Part shown: positions 17,302-25,911 of the stretch, in pieces
Numbering within the stretch: position 1 is the first letter of the stretch
Layout: each line of letters starts with the position of its first letter
Source of the DNA: Methylosinus sp. C49
GTDB lineage: Bacteria > Pseudomonadota > Alphaproteobacteria > Rhizobiales > Beijerinckiaceae
Assembly (NCBI RefSeq): GCF_009936375.1
Contig: NZ_AP022332.1
Coordinates: 1,483,501-1,547,500, forward strand
Reading direction: 5' to 3'
DNA length: 64,000 nt
Program-made: the position numbers and the translations under genes
Notes under the pieces: model-generated
Databases searched by the model: none
The model's input: only the letters and a program-made list of their open reading frames with translations
What the model was told of the DNA's origin: nothing

Positions 17302-18006
17302 ATGCTGACCAAGAAACAGAGCGATCTGCTGCGCTTCATCCATGAGCGCCTGAAGGAGACCGGCGTGCCGCCCTCCTTCGACGAGATGAAGGACGCGCTC
17401 GATCTGCGCTCCAAATCCGGCATTCACAGGCTCATTCTCGCGCTCGAGGAGCGCGGCTTCATCCGCCGCCTGCCCAATCGCGCCCGCGCGCTCGAGGTGT
17501 TGCGCCTCCCTGAATCGGCGACGCCCCGCGTCGCCGCGCGCGGCGGCAAATTCTCGCCCTCGGTCATCGAGGGCGCGCTCGGCCGCGTGCGCCCTGTCCC
17601 GGCCGGCGAGCCGGAGTCCGATCAGCAGGTGGCGATTCCGGTCATGGGCCGCATCGCCGCCGGCACGCCCATCTCCGCGCTGCAGAATCGCAGCCACACC
17701 ATCAGCCTGCCGCCGGATATGCTCGGCGGCGGCGAGCATTTTGCGCTCGAGGTGCGCGGCGATTCGATGATCGAGGCCGGCATTCTCGACGGCGACGTCG
17801 TCGTGGTGAAGAAGCAGGACAGCGCCGACACCGGCGATATCGTCGTCGCCCTCATCGACGACGAGGAGGCGACATTGAAGCGCCTGCGCAAGCGCGGCGC
17901 CTCTATCGCGCTCGAGGCCGCCAATCCGGCCTATGAGACGCGCATTTTCGGGCCGGATCGCGTCCGCATCCAGGGCCGTCTGGTCAGCCTTCTGCGCAAA
18001 TACTGA
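17302..18006 (+). CDS. lexA: SOS repressor LexA
   Basis: Transcriptional repressor of the DNA-damage response that cleaves itself when RecA is activated. The start [17 protein letters not shown] at 17302 fits the family and gives 234 residues; the longer frame upstream overlaps the operators and is not used. Residues 1-65 form the winged helix domain ([23 protein letters not shown] as recognition region). Self-cleavage would be at Ala120-Gly121 in RIAAGTP, with nucleophile Ser155 (RGDSM) and Lys193 (ATLKRL). The linker of about 40 residues is longer than in E. coli, as usual in alphaproteobacteria. Two SOS boxes upstream indicate autoregulation. Confidence 0.97.
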   Translation: MLTKKQSDLLRFIHERLKETGVPPSFDEMKDALDLRSKSGIHRLILALEERGFIRRLPNRARALEVLRLPESATPRVAARGGKFSPSVIEGALGRVRPVPAGEPESDQQVAIPVMGRIAAGTPISALQNRSHTISLPPDMLGGGEHFALEVRGDSMIEAGILDGDVVVVKKQDSADTGDIVVALIDDEEATLKRLRKRGASIALEAANPAYETRIFGPDRVRIQGRLVSLLRKY

Positions 18007-18186
18007 AGGGCGCGCGCCGCCACGATCTCGCCGCCCTTTGCCGCCATGGTCCGGCCTCGCGCGCTTTTGGCGCGCGGGCCTTTTCGCGTAGCGGCAGAGC
18101 GATAAAGGCATGTTGTTCTCGTCTCGCGCCCTCGCCGAGGGCGCGCGCTGCGTCGCCAGCGGCCCGCGGCCGCCCGCTTTTTTCTA

Positions 18187-20127
18187 ATGGACGATAGAAT
18201 GTCGCACTCGACCGGCCCAATGCGCGAAATCGAAGGATCGAAGCCCTTGGGCCAAAGCCGCCGCCTGTCTCTCCCGCGCCTGCCGCGCCGCTGGCTGATC
18301 GCTCTTTGCGCCGTCGCCGCAGTGGCGATCGGCGCGGCGCTCGCGCCTTGGACCTTCTCGACCAATGCGCTGCTCGAGGAGATTTCCGGCCAGCTCAACG
18401 CCTCCTCCGGCCTGTTCATCGCCGCCAAAGGCCGCTCGACCTTCTCGCTGCTGCCACGCCCGCACATCACCATAGACAGCATCGCCTTCGCCGATCCCAA
18501 TGCGGCGCTGACCATCGAGGCGGAGAGGCTGCACGGCAATGTGCTGCTGCTGCCGCTGCTCGCCGGCCGTTTGGAAATCGCCGATATCGAGCTCATTCGC
18601 CCCGCCATGGAGGTCGATCTCGATCGCAAGCCGATGAGCGCCTCTGGCGCCGCCGTGCGCGCCGCGGCGGCGCGGCCCTCGACGCCGGCGGCCGAAAAGG
18701 CCGATCGCGCCCGGCTCGGCGGCGTCTCCATCGTCTCCGGCGTCGCGAGGCTCAAATATTCGGGCGGCGAGGAGACGCTGCAGGACATTGACGCGACGCT
18801 CGACTGGCGCACCGTCGGCTCGCCGGCGACGCTCGACGCCGCTTTCTCCTGGGGCGGCGAGCGGCCGCGCGCCATGCTTTGGGTGCTGAAGCCCGGCGCG
18901 CTGCTGCGCGGCGAGCAGACGCCGGTCACTGTGCGGCTCGATTCGGACAGCGTTCGTCTAGAGGCGGAAGGCTTCGGCCAGATCGGCGCCAAGCCGCGCT
19001 ATATGGGGCGCATCACCGCCTCCTCGCCCTCGCTGCGCCATGCGCTCGGCCTCGCCAAGGTGAGCGCGCCGCTGCCCGGTCCCTTCGAGAATGTGCAGCT
19101 CTCCGCCAAGGGCAGCATCGGTCTGCGCGATTTTCAGCTCACCGATGTGAAGCTCTCGGCCGACGACAATGAGTTCGAGGGCTCCTTCGCGCTGCGGCAC
19201 GAGGGCGAAAAGCCCATCGTCCATGCGACTCTCGCCAGCAATTTCGTGTCGCTGAAGCCGATGATCGTCGATCTGCCGCCGCTCTCCGGCGCCGACGGCC
19301 AATGGAGCCGCGACGCTTTTACCTTGCCGAATATTCGGGACGCCGATGTCGATTTGCGCCTTTCGGCGACGCGCGCCCGCATCTTGCGGCTGAACCTCGA
19401 GGATGCCGCCCTGTCGCTGCTGCTGCGCGGCGGAAGGCTCGAGCTCGCGCTCGCCGAGGCGCGGGCCTACAAAGGAACCGTGAAGGGCCGCGCCACCTTC
19501 GCCGCCAATGCGGCGGGCGCGCTGGAATTCCACGGCAATGCGCAGTTGACCGGGGTCGACGCCGGCGCGCTCGCCTGGGACCTCGCCGCGCGGCCCGATC
19601 TCGGCGGCGCGCTGGACGCCAATTTCACGCTCGACGCCACCGGCGACAGCGTCGCGCAGATCACGCGCGATCTCGACGGCCGCGCCAGCCTCACGCTGAG
19701 CGAGGGCGAGGTCGGCGGCATAGATCTCGAGCGCGCGCTGCGCCGCGTCGACAAGCGGCCCTTGTCGAGCGCGATGGACATTCGCTCTGGCCATTCGCTG
19801 GTCGATCGCGCCAGCGCGACCATCAAGATCGTCAAGGGAACCGCGAATATAGAGGACGGCCAGGCGCATGGGCCGGGCTTCGCGCTGGCCTTCGCCGGCC
19901 TAACGCGCATTCCCGAGCGCAGCCTCGCGATGAAGGCGCAGGCCAATGAGGCCGACGCCGCCGGCAAGCCGCGCGAGAAGGGCGTGCAGATCGGCTTCGA
20001 TCTCTCCGGCGCCTGGGACGACCCCGTCTTCGCGCCGGACGCCGCCGCTTTGATCAAGCGCTCGGGCGCCGCTGCGCCGCTGCTGCCGCGCGTGGAGCCG
20101 GAGGCGGGCGCGGCGAAGGAGCGGTGA
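18187..20127 (+). CDS. AsmA family protein
   Basis: A 646-residue inner-membrane-anchored protein of the AsmA family, whose large periplasmic beta-rich part is thought to help move phospholipid or otherwise assist outer-membrane assembly. One N-terminal membrane helix lies at about 35-54 (RWLIALCAVAAVAIGAAL). The AsmA opening follows with SGLFIAAKGRSTFSLLPRP and ITIDSIAFADP. The C-terminal AsmA_2-like part contains TFTLDATGDS and GRASLTLSEGEVGGIDLERAL. An ATG at 18199 (MSHSTG) is an equally good start. It is preceded by lexA (gap 180 bases), with no visible link, and followed by the convergent toxin-antitoxin pair. Confidence 0.88.
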   Translation: MDDRMSHSTGPMREIEGSKPLGQSRRLSLPRLPRRWLIALCAVAAVAIGAALAPWTFSTNALLEEISGQLNASSGLFIAAKGRSTFSLLPRPHITIDSIAFADPNAALTIEAERLHGNVLLLPLLAGRLEIADIELIRPAMEVDLDRKPMSASGAAVRAAAARPSTPAAEKADRARLGGVSIVSGVARLKYSGGEETLQDIDATLDWRTVGSPATLDAAFSWGGERPRAMLWVLKPGALLRGEQTPVTVRLDSDSVRLEAEGFGQIGAKPRYMGRITASSPSLRHALGLAKVSAPLPGPFENVQLSAKGSIGLRDFQLTDVKLSADDNEFEGSFALRHEGEKPIVHATLASNFVSLKPMIVDLPPLSGADGQWSRDAFTLPNIRDADVDLRLSATRARILRLNLEDAALSLLLRGGRLELALAEARAYKGTVKGRATFAANAAGALEFHGNAQLTGVDAGALAWDLAARPDLGGALDANFTLDATGDSVAQITRDLDGRASLTLSEGEVGGIDLERALRRVDKRPLSSAMDIRSGHSLVDRASATIKIVKGTANIEDGQAHGPGFALAFAGLTRIPERSLAMKAQANEADAAGKPREKGVQIGFDLSGAWDDPVFAPDAAALIKRSGAAAPLLPRVEPEAGAAKER

Positions 20128-20136
20128 GGTTTTCCC

Positions 20137-20664
20137 CTAGCCTCTCTCTTTTCCGATCACCCTTTCGAGCTTCACGAGATCGAGCGCCAGCGTCGGCGTT
20201 TCCACCGGCAGGCGCATGAAGCCATGATGGCGGTAGAAGGCCTCCGCCGTCGGCGAGATCGCGTGCACGACGAGGAGGCGGGCGGCCACTTCGCGCGCGG
20301 CGCGCCGCGAGCGTGAAACGGCGTCGTGAAGCAGCGCTCTGCCTATGCCGCGTCCCTGACAGCGCGCGTCTATGGCGAGCCGCCCGAGGATCACCGAAGG
20401 AATATGTCGCGGCATGTTTCGCCGCATGGAGCCGAGCGCTTCCCGATCGAGAATCTGGCCCATGCTCAGCGCATAGAAGCCGACGACCTGTTGCGAGCCG
20501 GCGGCGCACAGCACATAGGTCTTGCTCGCGCCGGCCTCCATATTGGCGAGGGCGCGCCTCATCAGCCATTCGTCCAGAACGGTTTCGCCGCTGCGAAATT
20601 CTGCGAGCTCATGGCTTTCGCTCAGTGGCGCGGGCGGCTCGAGAGACGGCGGCGTTTCAGCCAT
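20137..20664 (-). CDS. GNAT-family toxin of TacT type
   Basis: A 175-residue GCN5-like acetyltransferase, probably the toxin of a type II pair. Characterised relatives (TacT, AtaT, ItaT) acetylate the amino acid on charged tRNAs and block translation. The typical run is present: HELAEFRSGETVLDEWLMRRAL, ASKTYVLC, VVGFYALSMG, RRNMPRHIPSVILGRLAID, then the acetyl-CoA loop CQGRGIGRALL (102-112) and the presumed catalytic Tyr144 in EAFYRHHGF. Its start overlaps the end of the antitoxin gene by eight bases, the usual arrangement. Whether it is active cannot be judged, but no key residue seems lost. Confidence 0.92.
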   Translation of the reverse strand: MAETPPSLEPPAPLSESHELAEFRSGETVLDEWLMRRALANMEAGASKTYVLCAAGSQQVVGFYALSMGQILDREALGSMRRNMPRHIPSVILGRLAIDARCQGRGIGRALLHDAVSRSRRAAREVAARLLVVHAISPTAEAFYRHHGFMRLPVETPTLALDLVKLERVIGKERG

Positions 20665-20947
20665 TCCGCCATTGGGCTCTGCGCGCGGCGAGCCGCTTCA
20701 TGCCTGCTTCTTCCTCGTCGGAAGCCGGGGCGTCCATCCAATCGAGAATTTTTCGAAAGGCTCGCCGGTCCGCCACGATGGTCGTCTGATCGAGCAGGAC
20801 ATTCTTCGCCGCGCTCAAGGCGGAGGCGAGCATGAATTGCGAGCGATTGGTTCCCGTCAATTCGGCCGCCTGGTCGATGAGCGAGCGGTCCTGCTCGCGG
20901 GCGCGCAGGTGAATATTGACTTCGGCGAGCGGCGGCGCGGGTTTCAT
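20657..20947 (-). CDS. DUF1778 (TacA-type) antitoxin
   Basis: A 96-residue antitoxin with an N-terminal ribbon-helix-helix DNA-binding domain (VNIHLRAREQDRSLIDQAAELTGTNRS in pieces over 10-36, then QFMLASALSAAKNVL). The C-terminal tail (RAFRKILDWMDAPASDEEEAGMKRL) should wrap around the toxin and block its acetyl-CoA site. It lies directly before the GNAT toxin and overlaps it by eight bases. By analogy with this family the complex should repress its own promoter in the 49-base gap before it. It sits immediately downstream of potI on the same strand. Confidence 0.92.
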   Translation of the reverse strand: MKPAPPLAEVNIHLRAREQDRSLIDQAAELTGTNRSQFMLASALSAAKNVLLDQTTIVADRRAFRKILDWMDAPASDEEEAGMKRLAARRAQWRNG

Positions 20948-20996
20948 ACGCTCGAAGATGGCGTCGTGTGTTTACAATGTCAACATCCGCGCGCCT

Positions 20997-21791
20997 TCAC
21001 CCCGCCCCGCCGCCCTTGGCGCGCCCGCGCGTGAGCAGCGCCGAGAGGCCGAGCGCGACGGCGACGAAGCCGAGCAGCAGCGTCGAGATGGCGTTGACCT
21101 CCGGCGAGACGCCGAGCCGCACTTGCGAGTAGATGCGCATGGGCAAGGTGGTGGCGCCGGGGCCGGTGGTGAAGCTGGCGATCACGAGATCGTCGAGCGA
21201 GATGATGAAGGCGAGGAGATAGGCGCTGACGACGGAGGGCGCGATCAGCGGCAGAGTGACGAGCGCGAAGGCGCGCACCGGCGTCGCGCCGAGATCCATC
21301 GCGGCCTCCTCCAGCGTGCGGTCGCAGCTTTTCAGCGCGGCGTGGATCATCACTGTCGCGAAGCACATCGTAAAAGAGGCGTGCGCCAGCACGAGGGTGA
21401 GAAAGGCCCGCTCGACGCCGAAAGCGACGAAGACCAGCAGCAGGCCGAGGCCGAGCACCACTTCCGGCATCACCAGCGGCGCATAGATGGAACCCGCGAA
21501 GAGCGTGCGCGAGCGGAAGCCGCCGAAACGCGCCAGCGCCAGCGCGGCCAGCAATCCGTTGATTGTCGCGATCAGCGCCGAGAGCGCGGCCGCGGCGAGG
21601 CTGATCTCGGCTGCGCGCAACATTTGCTCGTCATGGAGCAGGGCGGCGTACCATTTTGTGGAGAAGCCGCCCCACACTGTCACCAGCCGCGAGGCGTTGA
21701 AGCTCATCGTCGCCAATATGACGATCGGCCCATAGAGAAAGCCGAAGCCGAAAAGGAGCGCGGCGAGGCGCAGAAGATGCGCGCCGCTCAT
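20997..21791 (-). CDS. potI: Spermidine/putrescine-type ABC transporter permease
   Basis: Second inner-membrane permease of a polyamine-type ABC importer. The 264 residues hold about six membrane helices. The coupling motif is EEAAMDLGATPVRAFALVTLPLIAPSVVSAYLLAFIISLDD (split over about 160-200), with the EAA-loop glycine. YAPLVMPEVVLGLGLLLVF is also typical of PotC/PotI. The start ATG overlaps the end of potH by four bases, so the genes are coupled. It is the last gene of the operon. The substrate assignment (polyamine) is by family; no binding protein is encoded in the window. Confidence 0.9.
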   Translation of the reverse strand: MSGAHLLRLAALLFGFGFLYGPIVILATMSFNASRLVTVWGGFSTKWYAALLHDEQMLRAAEISLAAAALSALIATINGLLAALALARFGGFRSRTLFAGSIYAPLVMPEVVLGLGLLLVFVAFGVERAFLTLVLAHASFTMCFATVMIHAALKSCDRTLEEAAMDLGATPVRAFALVTLPLIAPSVVSAYLLAFIISLDDLVIASFTTGPGATTLPMRIYSQVRLGVSPEVNAISTLLLGFVAVALGLSALLTRGRAKGGGAG

Positions 21792-22705
21792 CGCTCGCCC
21801 TCGCGCAATTGCGCGCGCTCATAGAGAAGAATGGGAACGAGCAGCAGCGCCAGCAGCGCCACGGCCGCGGCGGAGGCCGCCGGCCAATCGCGATTGGCGA
21901 AGAAATCATTCCAGAGCGTGCGGCCGATCATCAGCGTGTCGGAGCCGCCGAGCAGATCGGGAATGACGAATTCCCCGACCGAGGGAATGAAGACGAGCAG
22001 CGCGCCGGCGACGATGCCGCGGCGCGACAGCGGCAGAGTGACATGCAGAAAGACTTGGAACGGCGTCGCGCCGAGATCGGCGGCGGCCTCGCGTAGAGAC
22101 GCGTCTTGCCCCTCGATCGCCGCATAGAGCGGCAGCAGCATGAAGGGCAGATAGGAATAGACGATGCCGACGACCACCGCGCCGCTGGTCGCGAACATCG
22201 GGAGCGGCGCGTCGATGAGGCCGAGCGCCATCAATGCATGATTGATGATTCCCTCGTCTTTCAGCAGCGTGATCCAGGCGTAGACGCGGATCAGAAAGCT
22301 CGTCCAAAAGGGCGCGACGGCGAAGCCGATGAGAATGGTTCGCCAGCCGCGCGGCGCGCGCGCTATGGCGAGCGCGAAAGGATAGGCGATGAGAAGACAG
22401 ATCAGCGTCGCGACGCCGGCGATGGTCAGCGAGGAGAGATAGGAGTCGAGATAGAGCGTGTCCTCGGCGAGGCCGCGATAGGCGTCGAGGCCGAGCTGCG
22501 AGAGCTTCTCGAAAAAGCCGGCGAGGCCGGCGCTATCGAAGACGGGCTCATAGGGCGGGCGCGTCTGCGCCGGATGCGACAGCGAGATTTTGACGATGAG
22601 CGCGAAGGGCGCGAGGAAGAACAGCGCGATCCAGGCGTAGGGCGCGGCGATGACCAGCGTCTCGCCGCGCGTGAGCCTGCGTCTTTTGCCGCCCTCCGGC
22701 ATCAT
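21788..22705 (-). CDS. potH: Spermidine/putrescine-type ABC transporter permease
   Basis: First permease of the same importer. I start at ATG 22705, which overlaps the potA stop by four bases (ATGA) and gives 305 residues (MMPEGGKRRRLTRGETLVI); the longer frame inside potA is a shadow. Six membrane helices are predicted, including LVIAAPYAWIALFFLAPFALIV near 16-37. The EAA coupling loop is REAAADLGATPFQVFLHVTLPLS. The PotB/PotH-typical PSVGEFVIPDLLGGSDTLMIG is present near 252-272. Confidence 0.92.
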   Translation of the reverse strand: MMPEGGKRRRLTRGETLVIAAPYAWIALFFLAPFALIVKISLSHPAQTRPPYEPVFDSAGLAGFFEKLSQLGLDAYRGLAEDTLYLDSYLSSLTIAGVATLICLLIAYPFALAIARAPRGWRTILIGFAVAPFWTSFLIRVYAWITLLKDEGIINHALMALGLIDAPLPMFATSGAVVVGIVYSYLPFMLLPLYAAIEGQDASLREAAADLGATPFQVFLHVTLPLSRRGIVAGALLVFIPSVGEFVIPDLLGGSDTLMIGRTLWNDFFANRDWPAASAAAVALLALLLVPILLYERAQLREGER

Positions 22706-23760
22706 TCGCTCGCGAAAATGCGCCCGGCTTCGGGCGCGATGGAGATGCGCGCCGCATCGCCGACGCAAAAAGGCGCGCCGCTGTTCGCGCCGCGCGAGAC
22801 GCGCAAGGTCTCGCCGCCGGAAAGGCGCAGGCGAAAATGCGTTGTCTCGCCGCGAAAGGCGACATCTTCCACCACGCAATCCAAGCCTGCGCTCGCCTCG
22901 GTCGTCGGCGCGATGGCGATGCGCTCCGGCCGCACGGCGAGCACGGCTTTCGCGCCTTGTGAGAGGCCGCCGCCTTCCGCCGGCAGACGGCCGAAGGCGC
23001 CGACGAAAGCGCCGTTCTCGATATGGCCCTCGAGGAAATTCATCTGGCCGATGAAGCCGGCGACGAAGCGCGTCGCGGGGCGCTCATAGACTTCCGTCGG
23101 CGCGCCGATCTGCTCTATGCGGCCGGCGCGCATCACGGCGATGCGATCGGCCATCACCAGCGCCTCGTCTTGATCATGCGTGACGACGACGAAGCTCGTC
23201 TTCAGCCGGCGCTGGATTTCCTTGATCTGAAATTGCGTCTCCTCGCGCAATTGGCGATCGAGCGCGCCCAAGGGCTCGTCGAGCAGCAGCAGTCGCGGGC
23301 CGGGCGCGAGGGCGCGGGCGAGCGCGACGCGCTGGCGCTGGCCGCCGGAGAGAAGGTCGGGCCGGCGCGCCTCGACGCCCTCGAGCCGTACGATCTGCAG
23401 CAACTCGGCGACGCGGGCGGCGATCTCCGCTCTGCCCTTGCCCTGGCGGCGCAGGCCGAAGGCGATATTGTCGAAGACGGAGAGATGCGGAAACAGCGCG
23501 TAAGACTGGAACATGAGATTGACCGGCCGCCGATGCGGCGGCGCGCCGCTCATATCGGCGCCGCCGATCTCGATGCGGCCGGCGTCCAATGTCTCGAAGC
23601 CGGCGACGAGGCGCATCAGCGTGGTCTTGCCGCAGCCCGACGGGCCGAGCAGCGCGAAAAACTCGCCGGCGCCGACCTCGAGCGAGACGTCCTCGAGCGC
23701 CGCGATCGCGCCGAAGCGCTTGGACGCGCCTTTGATCGAGAGTAGCGGCGCGTCGGTCAT
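22702..23760 (-). CDS. potA: Spermidine/putrescine-type ABC transporter ATP-binding protein
   Basis: Cytoplasmic ATPase that powers the importer. The 352 residues carry Walker A GPSGCGKT at 39-46, Q-loop LMFQSYALFPHL, signature LSGGQRQRVALARAL near 136-150, and Walker B/D-loop LLLLDEPLGALD near 157-168 with the switch His in VVTHDQDEAL. A C-terminal TOBE-like domain (about 240-350) contains VLAVRPERIAI and is typical of PotA/FbpC/CysA-type ATPases. It is the first gene of potA-potH-potI. The upstream neighbour is a methyltransferase gene with a 55-base gap. Confidence 0.93.
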   Translation of the reverse strand: MTDAPLLSIKGASKRFGAIAALEDVSLEVGAGEFFALLGPSGCGKTTLMRLVAGFETLDAGRIEIGGADMSGAPPHRRPVNLMFQSYALFPHLSVFDNIAFGLRRQGKGRAEIAARVAELLQIVRLEGVEARRPDLLSGGQRQRVALARALAPGPRLLLLDEPLGALDRQLREETQFQIKEIQRRLKTSFVVVTHDQDEALVMADRIAVMRAGRIEQIGAPTEVYERPATRFVAGFIGQMNFLEGHIENGAFVGAFGRLPAEGGGLSQGAKAVLAVRPERIAIAPTTEASAGLDCVVEDVAFRGETTHFRLRLSGGETLRVSRGANSGAPFCVGDAARISIAPEAGRIFASE

Positions 23761-23815
23761 TTCGCTCCCGTTCTGCGATCATGGCGTCGCGCGCCGTCCG
23801 GCTCGCCGATTGCCG

Positions 23816-24511
23816 TCAGCCGTCCCGGCGAAAGGCCGCGCGCCAATGGCGGACCATGGCGTTGGTCGCGGAAATATCCTCGAGCGTCTCGCAACGCAAG
23901 CCGCCGACGGCGAGCGCTTCCATGCGGCTCGGCGGCAGCGGCCAGGGCGGCCCGCCCACCTCCTGACCCTCGTCGCGGGCGCGGGCGATGACGAGCAGCA
24001 GCCCACCCGGCGCGATGAGGCCGGCGAGCGCCTCCGCCGCTCTATCCAGCAGCGTGTCGGGCAGCGCCTGCAGCGTGTAGCATTCATGGACGAGATCGAA
24101 GCCGCCGCGCCATTCCTCCGGCGTAGCGAAGAGATCGGCGGCGCGATAATCGACGGCGCTCTGCGGAAAGCGGCGCTTCGCCCAGGCGACGGCGTTTTCG
24201 ACGAGGTCGAAGGCGGTCACATTCGCGCCAGCGGCGGCGAGCGCCTCGGCGTTGTCGCCGAGCCCGCAGCCGATATCGAGCGCGCGCAGACCGTCGAGGC
24301 GGCGAGTGGCGAGCCAGTCGGCGAGCAGCGGATGCGGCGCGAGATGCGCCCAGGGCACGCCGGCGGCGTCGCCCTCGGCGAGGCGATAGACGGCCTCGAA
24401 CCAATCCTTGCGCTGCGGATCGGCCTCGACGCCGCCGGGCCTCTTATGCGGGTCGATCGCGTCGAGACGGGCGCGCGCGGCGGCGCGGCGCGCGAAAAAC
24501 TCCTCGGTCAC
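23816..24511 (-). CDS. Class I SAM-dependent methyltransferase
   Basis: A 231-residue cytoplasmic methyltransferase with the SAM-binding motif LRALDIGCGLGDNAEALAAAG (motif I near 76-96), an acidic motif II end in VTAFDLVE, and LIAPGGLLLVIARAR as motif post III. I start at GTG 24511, which overlaps the holC stop by four bases (GTGA) and has GGGAG upstream. It therefore appears translationally coupled to holC. The N-terminal 60 residues (TEEFFARRAAARARLDAIDP) are helical and may form a lid. The substrate is unknown; the motif set resembles small-molecule or thiopurine-like methyltransferases. Confidence 0.82.
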   Translation of the reverse strand: MTEEFFARRAAARARLDAIDPHKRPGGVEADPQRKDWFEAVYRLAEGDAAGVPWAHLAPHPLLADWLATRRLDGLRALDIGCGLGDNAEALAAAGANVTAFDLVENAVAWAKRRFPQSAVDYRAADLFATPEEWRGGFDLVHECYTLQALPDTLLDRAAEALAGLIAPGGLLLVIARARDEGQEVGGPPWPLPPSRMEALAVGGLRCETLEDISATNAMVRHWRAAFRRDG

Positions 24512-24975
24512 GCCTGCTTCTCCCATTTGCCTTCCTCGCTCTGGCGCCAGTAGGAGAGCGTGTGGCCTTCCGTCTTCAGCTGCCGCCATTGCGCGCGCGC
24601 GGCCTGCACCGCCGCCTCGTCATTGCCGTCGAACATGAGTATGGCGCGCGCCTCCGGCGCGCTCGCGGGGTCGGCGAGCACGGGCGAAAGCTCCGCATTT
24701 TCCACGAAGAAGCGGACATGGGCGCGATTGGGATTGTCGCGGCCGATGGTGAGGAAGATCGGCTGCGTCTCGGGATCGTCGTCCTTGGCCGTGCCATGCG
24801 GCAGAAAGCTCTCTCCCGCATAGGACCAGAGCAGATCGTCGAGCGCCTCCAGCCGCCGCGCGCTGGTCGCCTGCACCACGACGCGCCAGTCACGCGCCAG
24901 CGACAGTTCGAGCAGCTTGGGCAGAGCGCTCTCCAGCGGGAGGCGCTGGAGATGATAGAACCAGACGTCCGTCAT
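24508..24975 (-). CDS. holC: DNA polymerase III chi subunit
   Basis: Chi subunit of the clamp-loader complex, which contacts single-stranded DNA-binding protein at the replication fork. The start MTDVWFYHLQRLPLESALPK at 24975 is typical and gives 155 residues; codons further upstream are not used. Family segments are LPKLLELSLARDWRVVVQ, LDDLLWSYAGESFLPHG, FLTIGRDNPNRAH and AQWRQLKTEGHTLSYWRQ. The gene lies 37 bases after xthA and overlaps the following methyltransferase, so xthA-holC-methyltransferase is likely one transcript. Confidence 0.95.
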   Translation of the reverse strand: MTDVWFYHLQRLPLESALPKLLELSLARDWRVVVQATSARRLEALDDLLWSYAGESFLPHGTAKDDDPETQPIFLTIGRDNPNRAHVRFFVENAELSPVLADPASAPEARAILMFDGNDEAAVQAARAQWRQLKTEGHTLSYWRQSEEGKWEKQA

Positions 24976-25012
24976 GGCGTGAGCTTCCATGCTTCGCGCG
25001 TGATGATGGGAG

Positions 25013-25789
25013 TCATTCCAGCTCGCATCTGATCGGCACATGGTCGGAGGGCTTTGCGCCGGCGCGCAGCTCCTTGTCGATGGTCACGCTCTGCAAGCGA
25101 TCGGCGGCCTGCGGCGAGAGCAGAAGATGGTCGATGCGAATGCCATTGTTCTTCTGCCAGGCGCCGGCCTGATAATCCCAGAATGTGTAGAGCCCGGCGG
25201 CGTCGGTGGAGGCGCGCAGCGCCTCCGTATAGCCGAGGTTCAGCAGCTCTTGGAATTTGGCCCGCGTCTGCGGCAGGAACAGCGCGTCGCCAGCCCAGGC
25301 TTTCGGGTCGTGAACGTCGCCGGCCGCGGGAATGACATTGTAGTCGCCGGCCAGAACCACCGGCTCCTCGAGCGCCAGAAGGCTCGCCGCATGGGCGATG
25401 AGGCAGTCCATGAAGGCGAGCTTATAGGCGTATTTCTCCGTGTCCGGCGGATTGCCATTGGGCAGATAGATGCTGGCGACGCGCAGCGCGCCATGATCGG
25501 TGGAGACGACGGCCTCTATGTAGCGCGCCTGCGGATCATGCTCGAATTTCGGCAGGCCGCGCACCACTTCTATCGGCGTCTTGGAGAGAATGGCGACGCC
25601 GTTGAATGTCTTCTGCCCATGCGTCTCGACATTATAGCCGAGATCCTCGATCTCCGCGCGCGGGAAGGCCTTGTCCTCGCATTTGATCTCTTGCAGGCAC
25701 AATACGTCCGGCGCGACCTCGCGCAGATAGGCGGTGAGCGGCTCCAGCCGCTGGCGGACGGAATTGACGTTCCAAGTGGCGATGCGCAA
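25013..25789 (-). CDS. xthA: Exodeoxyribonuclease III
   Basis: AP endonuclease and 3'-5' exonuclease of base excision repair. The 258 residues contain all hallmark elements of the EEP fold: MRIATWNVNSVRQRL with Asn7, CLQEIKCED with metal ligand Glu34, NGVAILSK, VASIYLPNG, the catalytic GDYNVIP near 148-154, and the C-terminal SDHVPI with Asp249 and His250. FWDYQAGAWQKNNGIRIDHLL is the substrate-recognition segment typical of XthA over ExoA. It leads the likely xthA-holC operon. Confidence 0.97.
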   Translation of the reverse strand: MRIATWNVNSVRQRLEPLTAYLREVAPDVLCLQEIKCEDKAFPRAEIEDLGYNVETHGQKTFNGVAILSKTPIEVVRGLPKFEHDPQARYIEAVVSTDHGALRVASIYLPNGNPPDTEKYAYKLAFMDCLIAHAASLLALEEPVVLAGDYNVIPAAGDVHDPKAWAGDALFLPQTRAKFQELLNLGYTEALRASTDAAGLYTFWDYQAGAWQKNNGIRIDHLLLSPQAADRLQSVTIDKELRAGAKPSDHVPIRCELE

Positions 25790-25911
25790 GGCGGGCTCCC
25801 GGTCATGGACCGGACCTCGTCATAGCGCGCGCGGCGCCGGAATGAAACGTTCCGCTCCAATTGTCGTCACAGGCCGGCGCTATATGCTCGCCGCGAGCCT
25901 GGAGCCCCCGA

